Shown: piece after piece, positions 10,169 to 21,428 of the stretch | How the letters are laid out: the number at the start of each line of letters is the position of its first letter | How positions within the stretch are numbered: position 1 is the first letter of the stretch | Source: Rhizophagus sp. LPA8_4_AMF | Taxonomy: Eukaryota > Glomeromycota > Glomeromycetes > Glomerales > Glomeraceae | Reading direction: 5' to 3' | Assembly (NCBI GenBank): GCA_021464525.1 | Contig: JADRCO010000768.1 | Span: 1-26,730 of the forward strand | DNA length: 26,730 nt | The notes under the pieces: generated by a model | What the model saw: only the letters and a program-made list of their open reading frames with translations | Databases searched by the model: none | Told to the model about the DNA's origin: nothing | Position numbers and translations under genes: made by a program

Positions 10169-13100
10169 CTAAAAGAAATGTAAATGCCTTCTATTTCGAA
10201 TATAACTTACAACTTGATATAATCTTCCTACAATATTAATTGTAAGATTTATAACTGAAGTGTATAAAGTTAATTTTGGAATTATATCATAAGTTATTGA
10301 ATTAAATTCAAATAAAATCTATAAAAAATAAAAAAAAGAAAATTAAATTAGCATACCACAAAATATAAAATTAAGTAGAAAAAAAAAAAATAATCTTTAA
10401 AAAAAATTTGCAATAACCTGAATGATTGCTTGAGGAATATCTTCAATAAAAATGTTCGTAATACCACCCCAAAATATTATTGATTTAGCGGAATTGGAAA
10501 ATGGAGCTTGAAAGATTTTTAACCCCGCCAAATTTGATTCTAAAATACTTAAGATTTCAATATTAGCTCCTGATAATACTGTAAATACAGTTGCAAATCT
10601 AAAATTATTCGTAAACCAATTGAAAAATTCTGGTCTCATGTTTTCTCCTGAAATTACCACAAATGCCAATATTACATTAAAACCTATTGGTAATGTAAAA
10701 AATATTAAGCTGTAGCAAAAAATTAAAGAATATTTGTTAGTTATATAGGTTCATTTTGATATATATATATTTTTTTATATATTAATATATTGTACCTTGG
10801 GATGTAGAGACGTGGTATGTCTTTAGAATTATTTATTATAAAAAGAATATCCACAATAAAATCAAAAATAAATATGGCGACTTTAAAAATAGCAAAATTC
10901 CGACCCTAAAAATATTAATAGGTTTAAATATAAAAAAAATTAAATTATAAAGTTAAAAAGTAAATTAAATTTCAAGATTTTAATTAGAAATACCTCTTTC
11001 TCTCTTAAATAGGCAAGAACGAAAAGAATGACTAATATTATCACAGCTAATATTACACCCAATAATTTGAACTTATATTCTTGCCAATAATTTGCTAAAT
11101 ATTCAATTCAAAAAAAATTTTTAAAATAATGAATCATATATTAATTAATTATGTCTGAAATATAACATTTTTAATACTTACGTGCAGGGATAAAACCATA
11201 AGTGGAGTCCAAATATTTAGTAGAATCATCTATTCCAATAGGAGATTGATCTTTATATATAATCGCATCATTTATATTACTTATTATAGTGTTAACGTCT
11301 TTTTCATTTTGATCTTTAGTTTCCTCAATAAATATAGAGATTAAAAGCTGTTTTTGTTTTGAACTGGGATCAATTTGGTTTACATTATTTTTACTTAGAC
11401 GATTTAATTGTATTTGAACTGTGTTAGCTATATTATTAAATAATTGATCAAGAAATTGATCTTTTCCACTATTAGATAAATTTTCAAAATATTTTGTTCC
11501 ATCTACGGTTAATCGAACTAAACCAGATGTTGAACGAGTGATATCATATGGATTTTCATTTATAAATTTAAATTTCCAAATATTTGCCCCAACGCCTAAT
11601 AAAGGTTCCTTATAAGTTATATCCTTAACAAAATTGTTTTCAATTTTTATAAAGTAATCCCCACTTTCACCAAAAGTATATTTAAGTATTTGTATGATAA
11701 CATTCTTATTATCATTAATTACCTTGCATTGTGAATTAACATCAGTACAAGATGTATTTTGACGTAATAAATTTGTTTGACCGTCTAATTGTTGATATAT
11801 TAATAATCTACCATCTGATAATTCTATTGAATGATTATAATTAATTGAAATATTATTAATTTCTAAATCTACTAAAGAATCAATCTCAGGATATGTTGAT
11901 AATATATTTGTATTTAAATATCCGGCATCATTTATAGATTTAGGAACGTCAATCACATCGAAATTCCAAGAATTATCATTCACCTCAAGCTTGGAGAACA
12001 AAATAGTATTATTTGGTAATATTACATAATTACCCACTGTATTCGATTGCAAAGATATACTTGTACCGTTTTCAGTAAATAAAAAAATATATAAAAAATT
12101 TTGAGCTTTCATATTACTTGCCACTAAATAACCACCAAATGGTAAATTGCGTACTTCTAAAGTCATATTACTAATTACTGGAAAATTATAATGAAAATTA
12201 CTGGACAAAATAACTGAACCAGATGATAAGAAGTTTATCTTAATATTATAATTTTTATTCCGAAATATGTAGGCTATTAAAGAACAAGTTTGACCAAAAC
12301 TCACATAATTAAAGTCGCAAAATATTGATGAATATGCTAAATCTGGGTGTTGATTCTGATAAAGTAAAAAAGTTGTTGAACCATTTTTATTATAACCTAT
12401 AAGTTCGACAAATAATTCACCTTTTGGTTCTAGCGGATCTATTGTTTTATTACTATTAATTGTCATATAACCTAAATCTATGTAATATGCAATAGCGTAA
12501 TCTCCATCAACAGTAGGAAAAATTGCAGAATTATCGATATTGATATTTCCAATCATTCCTTTAGCTAACGATATAAATTTTCCATCCGATTCAACTTTAT
12601 ATTGTTGCCACGTACTTGTTTCATCATCTGAATATTTTACAATAATGAATCCTTTTTCCCTATCAATATGCAATTTTATTTCAACTTGATCTGTCAATTT
12701 AAAATTTCCAAAAGATGTTGTGTCATATATTTTACCATCAAAATCGATTATAATACCATATTTTTCGTATGTATTGACATCATCAATATCTGTTGCATTA
12801 TAATAAAGGACTAAAATTTGATTCTTCCTTATTAATTCATATTTTATAACATCATTATTATTTTGATATTTAAAGCAATAATTAAATTGTTGAACTCCTT
12901 CTAATTTAATATCTTTTTTGACGATTGATCCGTCGGTATTAATGATTCTTAAAGAAAACATTTCGTAACTGCAATTTCCAATTATTCTTACTACTACCGT
13001 ACCATCATCATAAGTTCTTGAATCCCACACACGAGGTGGTACGCCTCCATAATCTACATCTTCAAGATATGAAATTGATCTTATTTGTGCTTTCGTATTT

Positions 13101-13183
13101 AAAGGATATATACATAAAATAATTATAATAAATGTAAATACTTTAAAAGAAAAATTTCGTGAAATTGATCGTATTTTCCACAT
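10169..13183 (-). CDS. Large-ectodomain multipass membrane protein, paralogue A, five exons
   Basis: Exons in transcript order are 13183-11182, 11094-10994, 10905-10796, 10709-10418 and 10318-10169. All introns (86-99 nt) are GT-AG and the joined frame gives 884 residues. Residues 1-32 are a signal peptide (hydrophobic FTFIIIILCIYPL, likely cut after NTKA). The ectodomain to about 667 has many N-glycosylation sites and repeated short beta-strand units with DGK/DGT turns, so a beta-propeller-like fold is plausible. C71 and C103 and a later FC...TC pair are shared with the paralogue. Residues about 553-667 form a juxtamembrane domain with RLSK...QIDP and an EKDV block. Hydrophobic segments lie at about 676-697, 705-725, 739-758, 775-794, 814-838 and 842-865. 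The fifth contains NIFIEDIPQ (Q831). Function is unknown: a surface receptor or transporter are both possible. The IEDIPQ context faintly recalls the PQ motif of XK-related scramblases, which I do not claim as homology. Confidence 0.82.
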
Positions 13184-15290
13184 TTTTTTTTAAAAAAGAT
13201 AAATTGAATACATTCAGGTATATAAATTATATGCTTTTAATAATATAAAGTAAATTGTGTTCACAAATAATATTTTGTATAAAATCTGTATAAATTGAAT
13301 AGGGTATATTTTGTTCAATAGTGACACAACGATCCGTATTTATATTTAAATCTTTCACAAGTATATAACCTAAATATTGAATATCGATAAAGAAGAAGAA
13401 AAAAAAAAGTATAAAAAAAATATATATTATGGTTATTTTATAGTTGTGTTGGATAAGCTTTACCACCTATAAAATTACTGCGGACGGTAGATTTTTTCTT
13501 AAATGGTATTCTGGATTTTTTCCTTTTTTGTTAAATTTACAAATTCGCAATGAATATTTTTATTAGAACAATATGACAATTAATTATAATGATAATCTAA
13601 TTATAGTAGCATCATCAAGTATATATATATATATATATTACACTTTTTACTTACATCATGATACTTCAATACGTCTTTGACTTCGTACTATGTCTTAAAA
13701 GTGAAATACACAATCAAACAGAGATTACACCATTGTTTATATAGAATTGATTACCATATTACCAATCATCCGGATAAAGTTAATCGTAGATCTTTACATA
13801 TTCGTGGCAATTCAAAATTAGCAGATCATTTATAATTTATTGATCATCAGTATTGACTCCTTAACTCAGATTACGTTAACAATTTTCAACATCCATATTT
13901 ACCGGCATTTTGATTTTCCGACATGGCAATTCGAAAACATACTGTATAATTCCTGTCAAGATAAGTTTATGTAAAATTGAAAATCATTTACCAAAATGCT
14001 TGATTTTAATAAAATAAAACAATTTAAAATTTTTTAAACTAAAAAATTTGATTTTATGTACTAACATTTATAAAGATGCTAATTATCTTATGCAAATTTA
14101 TTAATAAGCTTTTAGTCATCATATATTTCCCATGGAATTTATGGATAAAAAATTTTCGTGCATGGAATCTATTATATAATTAACTTTATAACTATCATAA
14201 TAACATAAATGTTATTGAAAATATAATTGAATAGCCGTCAATATGAACGTTTAATTATAAACTCATTTTATTAAATATTATTTTGTATAATTATTTGATA
14301 AAATATTATTTCAATATCAATTCAAATTATAATTATAGAAGAAAATAATTTTATTATTATTAATAATACAAGTTACATTTTTCGCAAAAAAAACTTCCAG
14401 AAATATATTCCTGTTTTCGGAATAATATCATCGGGATGTCCATTTGGGAATGACTTGTTGGCCAATCGTTGTCGGGCAATAAATTTCACATTTAACTATT
14501 ATTAAATATATTCAAAAAGAAAAACAAATTATTATACTTTATTCTAAAATTCATTTTAATAATTAAAAAATATGATTAGTGAATTAGTTTCTAACAAATT
14601 AATTTTTATCATCAATAAGCTGATATTTTAAAGATTAATAAAGTTTCACTTTTTTGAAGTTCAGTTTCAAGGATTGATGTTCTAAATTTCTAATAGAATT
14701 TTCTTATCGATCGTACAAAAATTTCACGTTGATCATAAATTACTTTAATCATTTAAATGTACTATATATGGAAATATGGCTGAAAAGTTTGTAATCCGAA
14801 TGCTTCTTTCGAGGGGTTTTTTTATTGAATAGACTTTACCGCTTTCTTATTATCCGATCCGAGAGCTTAGTAAAGAACTACTTTTTACGGAATTAGATAA
14901 TTTCATAAAATTGGTTTATCCCATGTATTTCCTTCCACTACGTCATACATTTTTTTGTAAACATTTTGTAATATTGAATATTACTTTTATAATTTTATGA
15001 TATATTTAAAATATAACCTAGTTTGATAATTTATGATATATTTAAAATATTTAAAATTTCGGTTAAACACGCACTCGTGTAGGCTTAAGAATTTACCTTT
15101 AATTTGAAGGTTATACTAACATTTGTAATTTCGTAATAAATAGTAATGAATTTATACATTGTAAAACTTATATAAAAGACCAAACAATTTTTTATTAAAT
15201 ATATAACAAACAATATATTAACAGTTAAATAAAAATATATTAAATAAAATGATTAAAATCAAACTTATTTTTTAAATTAGGTAATATAAA
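13184..15290. other. Intergenic region between the two paralogues
   Basis: No supported gene. The part just above 13183 is the presumed promoter and leader of the downstream minus-strand gene, with a TATAAATTATATG stretch at about 13220. A 19-base TA dinucleotide run lies at 13620-13638. A short plus-strand frame at about 13761-13832 (reading NHPDKVNRRSLHIRG and then a stop) has protein-like composition but no start or neighbouring exon that I can join. The rest is AT-rich and unremarkable. Confidence 0.5.
13620..13638. repeat. TA dinucleotide microsatellite
   Basis: An uninterrupted alternating T/A run between the two paralogous genes, about 440 bp upstream of the start of the 10169-13183 gene. 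Confidence 0.85.
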
Positions 15291-18200
15291 TCAATAATGT
15301 TCATTATCTAAATCATCAAGTTCAAGAATGGATACACGACGCTCGCTTCTTTTATTCCGAATATAATTTATAGATTGATGAGAGCGACTTGTGATGTTAA
15401 TTGTGAGAGTTACCGCTGAAGAGATTAAAGTAATAATTGGAATAATATCATATGTTATGGATCTCATTTTAAATAAAATCTGAGGAGGAAGGGAAATAAT
15501 TAATTAAATTAACATTCCAAATACCAATATAAAAAAAAAAAAATAGAAATCATAAATCTTTAATTTAAAATACCTGAATGACAAATTGAGGAATATCTTC
15601 AATGAAAATGTTTGTAAAAGAAATCCAAAATATTATCGATTTAGCAGGATCAGATAATGGAGCTTGAAAATATTTAAACCCTGCCAGATTTGAATGTAAA
15701 ACACTTAATACTTCAATATCAATTCCTGCCAATATTGTAAATATGCTAGCAAGCATATTATTTTCTGTAAACCACGATAAAAACTCATTTCTCGTATTTT
15801 CTTTCGCTATTATTAGAAATGATGATATCATATTTAATCCTATTGGAATAGTATAAAATATTAAACTATAAAAAAATTATAAATTTCCTTTTAATTAAAA
15901 ATAAATAAATAAATAAATAAAATTTAATTCATTTTAATATATTAATATGTATCATACCTTGGAATATATAACTTTTTTACATCCTTAGCATTATTAATTA
16001 TAAAAAGAGTATCAATAACAAAATCAATAATAAATAAGCTAAATTTAAAAATAACGATACTACGTCCCTAAAAAAATTTTTAAATGTGAAAATTTAATAA
16101 AAAAAAAAATTTTAAAAAAAAAATATTATGAAAAATTGTTTTAATTAATAATAATACCTTTCTTTCTCTTTTGTTAGCAAGAAAGTAAAGAATAATTAAA
16201 AGTATTATAATTAAAACTAAAATCAATGATCTTGGTCCATATTCTTGGAGATAATTCGCTAAACATTATAAAAAAATAATAATTTTTACGAATTAATTAT
16301 GTATATCGAAAATTTTATCAAGTTAATAATACTTACGAGCAGGATTAAAGCCATAAGTAAAGTCCAAATTAGTAAGTTTTCCATATCCAATGGGAGTCTG
16401 ATCATTATTTGACATCATGTAATTTATATCCTGTATTACAGAATTAACATCTTTTTCATATGGATTTTTAGTTTCCTTAATATTTATATTAATCAAAAGT
16501 TTTCCATCATTTGATTTAGGATCAATTTGATTTTTCCTATTTTTACTAAGACGACTTCGTGATATTTGAACTGCATCAGCTAATTCATCCAATAAACTAT
16601 TAAAGAAATGATTTTTTTCATCACTCGTAGAATTTTTAATTATATTTGACCCATTTAAAGTCAATCGAAGTAAGGCAGTTGTTGAACTAGTAATAGTATA
16701 TAAATATTTTTTATCTTCAATTATAATATTCCAAATATCTTCTCTTATACCTAATAAAGGTTCCCCATAAATTCTACTTTTAACAAAATTACTATCAATT
16801 TTAATAAAATAATTTCCTCCTGACTTACTAAAAGTACTGTTAAGTATATTTGCAATAACCCTTTTATCATCGTTATCTAATATACATTCGATACCAGAAG
16901 TTGATTGTCGTAAAATTTTTCTTTCCCCAATTATTTGAAATATTGATAATCTACCACCCGATAATGTTACTGGTTCATAAAAATCAATTGAAATATTTGT
17001 AATATCTGAGGGTATTGTAGAATTAATTTCAGGGAATGTTGATTCTATATTTGTATTAAAATATCCTTTATCATATGCAAGTTTAGGTAAATCAATCGCA
17101 TTAAATCCCCAAGTATTATTATATTCCATTTGTGCGACCAAGAGAGTATTATTTGGTAATACTTTAAGTGCATAATTTGAATTTGTTTGTAAAGGTTGTT
17201 CTAAACCTGAAGTATTATAGAATGTACCATTCTCAGAAAATACGTAAATATATAATTTAGAATCCGTACCTACTTTTAAACGTTCAGGTAATATATAACC
17301 ACCAAATAATAAACTTTGTAATTTCCAAGATCTAAATTTAAATTTATTACCAGGAAAAACAATTTGTGTAATATTTAATGAAATAATTGCTCCAGATGAT
17401 AAAAATCCAATTTTAAGATTATAATTACTTTGATTAAATATTATAGGTAAGGAACAAGAATGTCCAACTCCAACATATTTTATACTACAAGATATTGGTT
17501 GAGGAATTTTATTTAATAAGTTTGCTCGATAAAGATAAACTTTGGTTGTATCGGATTTATTATAACCTATAAATTCTGCAGCAATTAGATCTCGTAACAT
17601 TGAATTCGGTAATGTATCATTTAATTTATAAATAAATGAGTAACTTTCATCAATTGTTGATATTAATGAATTAAGTCCAAAGATTGCACTAGAATCTAAT
17701 TTAAAGATTCCGTTAGTCAATGTTGTAAATTTTCCATCTAATTCTATTTTATATTGTTTCCATTCAAAATTATTACTTGCAAGTGTTCTATAACCTATGA
17801 TAAATCCTTTTTCTTTTTTAGTATTGAAACTTATTTGCATACGTGGTAATTTATAAATACGAAAATCTTGATATCCAATAATTCCTATAAGTGTCCTATC
17901 AAACACTTTACCATCAAAATCAATTAACATTCCCCATCCTTCGACTTTCGTATAATTTATTGAATTATAATAAACGACGAGAATTTTATCCTTATCAATT
18001 ATTTCATATCTTAAATGATCACTTTCTTTTCCTGTTCTAATAGAACAATAATTAAATAATTGAACTCCTTCTAATTTAATATCCTTTTCTATGACCGTTC
18101 CATTAGGATAAATAATTCTTAAAAAAAGTGTATCATAACTACAATGTTCCATTGCATTAGATCTACTTGTATCATTTCTAACAATTCTTACTACTACGAT

Positions 18201-18362
18201 ATTATCATATGAATTTATTTTTGCCACTCGAGGTGGTGATTCTAATCCATAATCTTTTTCTTCAATATGTGAAAATGGTTTTACTTCTGCTATTGTATGT
18301 AAGGGATAAACATATAAAACAATTGCAAGTAGTGCAAATATCTTAAGATAATTAGATTGCAT
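15291..18362 (-). CDS. Large-ectodomain multipass membrane protein, paralogue B, five exons
   Basis: Exons in transcript order are 18362-16337, 16258-16158, 16067-15958, 15865-15574 and 15479-15291, giving 905 residues. All introns (78-94 nt) are GT-AG. A signal peptide covers 1-25 (cut near HTIA). The ectodomain reaches about 675 and shares EGVQ.FNYC, the SC...G..CSL cysteine pair and the RLSK...QIDP juxtamembrane domain with the 10169-13183 gene. Membrane segments lie at about 685-703, 712-733, 747-765, 784-803, 822-846 and 850-875; the fifth holds NIFIEDIPQ (Q839). Splice positions and phases match the neighbour exactly, and exons 2-4 have the same lengths (101, 110, 292 nt), so the two arose by tandem duplication. 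The C-terminus is longer and ends in an acidic ELDDLDNEHY tail that the neighbour lacks. One ectodomain cysteine (SGIEC) has lost the partner present in paralogue A. Molecular function is unknown. I recall this architecture as an expanded family of Glomeromycotina (unverified). Confidence 0.82.
15898..15921. repeat. AAAT tetranucleotide microsatellite in intron 3 of paralogue B
   Basis: Five to six copies of an AAAT unit lie within the intron between exons 3 and 4 of the 15291-18362 gene. It does not touch the splice sites. Confidence 0.8.
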
Positions 18363-18732
18363 TTTTTTTTTTCTTTTTTTAGAAAATTCGGTTCATTAAT
18401 TATATACTGATTTTTGAAATAATTTGTATTCCAAATGAGGCTTGGTTACATGGACAATTAATTTTTTTAGGTTTTTTAGGTAAGAAAGACCAATTATTTA
18501 TTAAGTAAAAATAAATGGTTCATAATTCCGATTAATTATCTAAAAAGGAAATTTTGGTGGCTAGGATATTTAAATTTCATCGGCAAATCTATCCTAAATA
18601 ATAATCTAAACCTCAACTAGTTAAATCTGAAGACAAATCATATGCATATGCATGTACACATTATTTTCAGAATTTTCTATACCCTTCTAAGCTTAGAATA
18701 CACTTTGGTCGAAAGAAGCCATGTTTATTTGA

Positions 18733-18812
18733 CCACGACTGAAAATTTAGCCGTGTCCAAAAAATTTTAGCCGTGATATCTTAGGAAAATTCGGTCGCGG
18801 CCAAAAAATTTA
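18733..18812. repeat. Degenerate ~20-nt tandem repeat with TTTAGCC core
   Basis: Successive units carry the pattern AAAAATTTTAGCC followed by GTG or CAT and a CC/CGGCC-AAAA joint: GAAAATTTAGCCGTGTCC, AAAAAATTTTAGCCGTGA, and GGCCAAAAAATTTAGCC. The period is about 20-22 nt. No inverted partner array was found downstream, so it may be one end of a truncated element. Confidence 0.5.
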
Positions 18813-19612
18813 GCCATAATAAAATAAAATTTATAGTTAGCATACTAGGTAATTAATTGTTCACTGCTAATACATTAATAATTAACATATTTATTTATTT
18901 TTATTTTATGTCACATAATTAATAATTAACAGATGTTGCGAAATTTAGACGTCATAATTACGTAAGTCACATGGTTTACTCAGCGATCCTTAACGTGCAT
19001 ATCTTCTTAAATAGGATTGGCTCAAAATGTGGTAAATGCAAATTAGATCGGCGCAGTAGACGCAGCATGCAGTACAAAATTAAATTCGCCGCATATTATT
19101 GAACGCTCTGGGCTGCTGAGCATACTTTGAGCATACTTTCAGAAGTCATTATTTTTCAGAGAACCAGGCGATTTCAATCAAAATCAACTCACGATATATT
19201 AATAGACAAGGGAACGTAAGATAATTATCTTTATCTTAAATGAAATTTTGTTGAAAGTTTCAATCAAAAGATACAAATAAAATTTCCTATCAAAGGGTCT
19301 TTACATCGGCAAAAAGATTTTTTTTTAAAAAAAAAAAAAAAATTGTATTTTGATTTCTTTCACCATAAAATAAAATTATTAAATTTAATCTGAAGCAAAC
19401 TTAATTCTTCAAATGTAAAGATTGATTATACCGACCATTATAAATTTTATGTTTTACAGAATTTTTAAAATTGCAGTATTAGATTATGCAGTAAAAGTTG
19501 AATATAACAGTCAACTCTCTCCGTAAATGCATTTATCATTTCTCTTACATGCACTCTATTATAAAATCTCTTAATAAATACCCTTTTCTCCAGATACCTA
19601 TAAAAACAATTG

Positions 19613-20825
19613 GATTTACCACAAAATCCGACAACCATAATACTGACAGTCTATTAATCCTGACACCAAAATCCCGATAAACCCAAATCCCGGTTGAATT
19701 GGTATCCCAACAGTCACAAATCCTGACTTAAAATCTTGACAATCAAAATTCCGAAATTTTTTTTTTTTCAATTACTTTAAAAATGCTGTGGTGCAGTAAC
19801 GGGTCTTAATAATTTATTCAATATAAATAAAATATTTTTGTAAATTATAAATTTAAATTATGATTAGTATTAAAATAAAATATCTGTAATCTTATTAATA
19901 TCGTACTAATGCAAATTTTATAAATTAATTAAACGTTTATATAATTTTACTAATACAAATTATTTATAAAACTAATAAAAATTATTATCGCAAATTATCA
20001 TATGTATAGTCACTTTCTTTAAGTAAATTAATAAAAAACACAATTTTTTAATCAAAATTATAAGGAAAGAGTGTGTTCTCAATAACGAAGAAATCCATTT
20101 TTGAATAATCTTCACGATTATCAATAAGGCCGCTCCAAATTAATTTTTAGTTTAACGTCCTCCCACCCCCACTATTTTGAAAATTTCAAAGGTAATTTAA
20201 ACACATATGTTCACATATGTTTAAAGCACCCCCTCTCCTTTCTAAAATTTGGTGGTTTCGAGTATTTCCTATTTTGAATATTTCTAAGATTTTTAATATG
20301 TTTAAAATGTTTGTTTAAAATATTCCCTCTCCCCCCCCCTTAAATTTTTGTGCCAGAAAGGACGTTAAACTAATTATTAGTTTGGAATGGCCTAATTGAC
20401 ATAATCACTTCTTTCTCTATCAATCAAGCTCCTTTTTTGCTTCGGCCATTGCTCACTACAAAGATCAACTTGAAAATTGTTTTAATCCTATGATTGTAAA
20501 ACACCCACATGTGATTCTCAAATGATGCTCCACAATATTTTGTGTTCTTAGAATGCCAAGTTGAATTGAATCATAAACTAACGATAATGCTGGTGGAAAA
20601 GTATATTACTAATCTATCCTTTGTCTTTCCACTCTTCTAAAATTAGAAACAAACACATTAAATTAACCAACCTTAAACTCATCCGATTGAATCTCAGTCA
20701 GGACTAAGATTTTAAGTTATCGGGATCTATGACTTTCAGGATTTTGATTCAATCAGGATTTGGGGTTGTCAGGGTTTTGTGTCAGGGATTATAAACCGTC
20801 GATATTATGTCAGGGTTTTTAGGGG
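19613..20825. mobile_element. Composite element with long terminal inverted repeats built of ~15-nt units
   Basis: The left arm (about 19613-19750) and right arm (about 20690-20825) are diverged reverse complements of at least 130 bp. Matching blocks include AATCCTGACACCAAAATCCC on the left against AATCCCTGACACAAAACCC (reverse complement of the right), and ACTTAAAATCTTGAC against ACTTAAAATCTTAGTC. Each arm consists of short degenerate units of the AAATCCTGAC type repeated every 13-19 nt. No transposase frame survives. The interior contains the separate 267-bp element at 20127-20393. I could not find target-site duplications, so the outer limits are approximate. Confidence 0.6.
20127..20393. 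mobile_element. 267-bp MITE with AGGCC...GGCCT ends, nested in a larger element
   Basis: The left end AGGCCGCTCCAAATTAAT and right end, reverse-complemented, AGGCCATTCCAAACTAAT, together with a shared TAGTTTAACGTCCT further in, form inverted repeats of about 37 bp with three substitutions and a small gap. The interior has C- and T-rich runs (CTCCCACCCCC; a C9 run at about 20331) and no coding capacity. It sits inside the 19613-20825 element and so is younger than it. The target-site duplication is unclear. Confidence 0.7.
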
Positions 20826-20827
20826 AT

Positions 20828-20977
20828 TCTAAACGAAATGTGTTAAATTTGTGTTAATGACTAAAAAAGCACCATTTTGTTTAATTTATACTTTTTTTGT
20901 AATAATAAGACATAAATCGGACAAAATGGTACATTTTTAGACATTTTTTACATTCATAACACATTTCATGTTTATAG
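20828..20977. mobile_element. Palindromic MITE, copy 1
   Basis: Core arms: GAAATGTGTTA at 20835 with CTAAAAAAGCACCATTTTGT at 20861-20880 on the left; ACAAAATGGTACATTTTTAG and TAACACATTTC ending at 20967 on the right. They are reverse complements with few mismatches over about 46 bp each. TATAGGGG follows the right arm. A second, shorter copy of the same family lies in the same orientation at 21173-21271. Confidence 0.7.
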
Positions 20978-21172
20978 GGGATACTCACTAGTTCATGTTT
21001 GATTCTAGGCGACAACATGATTTAGATCGTGTTTACAATGATAATTATAATTCTGGTAGGAATTACCATATAAATTACGCCAATAAATTAAAGGGGTTGC
21101 ATATCTCAATATGAGATCATCAGGAGATACGCACCATGTGTACGTACATCTTACCATAGTAAAAAAAAAAAC

Positions 21173-21271
21173 GAAATGCATCAAATTTGTCTAATAAAGA
21201 ATAAGACATAAAATCAGACAAAATGGTGCTTTTTTAGATGTTTTTTACACGTAACACATTTTTTTATAGGG
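21173..21271. mobile_element. Palindromic MITE, copy 2 (shortened)
   Basis: It repeats the order of copy 1: GAAATGCATCAAATTTGT, then AATAAGACATAAAATCAGAC, AAAATGGTGCTTTTTTAGA, GTAACACATTT and TATAGGG. The left arm lacks the CACCATTTTG block, so the copy is about 50 bp shorter. It ends about 160 bp upstream of the ATG of the wall-protein gene and may contribute to its promoter. Confidence 0.65.
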
Positions 21272-21428
21272 TTTACCGGGTTTACCCCAACGGAAATGAA
21301 GATCCATATTGTTCCATTTACTTTTCATATCATTGCTTAATTTATTATTGAAATTTAGTATATAAACATGTCTTGATTTCGCTCGTAAAAATAATTTTTT
21401 CTTTCTTTTCATTAACAAAATTAACAAA

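Larger units (their letters stand above)
18363..21428. other. Gene-free region made largely of nested inverted-repeat elements
   Basis: The first 350 bp would hold the promoter of the 15291-18362 gene. After that come a ~20-nt degenerate repeat array (18733-18812), a run of nine T followed by sixteen A at 19319-19343, a composite inverted-repeat element (about 19613-20825) with another element nested in it (20127-20393), and two copies of a short MITE (20828-20977 and 21173-21271). No frame here looks like a gene. The last 150 bp are the likely promoter of the wall-protein gene. Confidence 0.6.

Noticed and set aside
13227..13466. 79-residue minus-strand frame with a very hydrophobic start, just upstream of paralogue A
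   Set aside because: The hydrophobic part is encoded by a T/A low-complexity run (long Phe string), and the rest shows no recognisable domain. A small secreted protein cannot be excluded, but support is too weak.
13761..13832. Plus-strand stretch reading NHPDKVNRRSLHIRG before a stop
   Set aside because: Protein-like composition, but no start, no upstream exon and no family recognised, so it is not called a gene.
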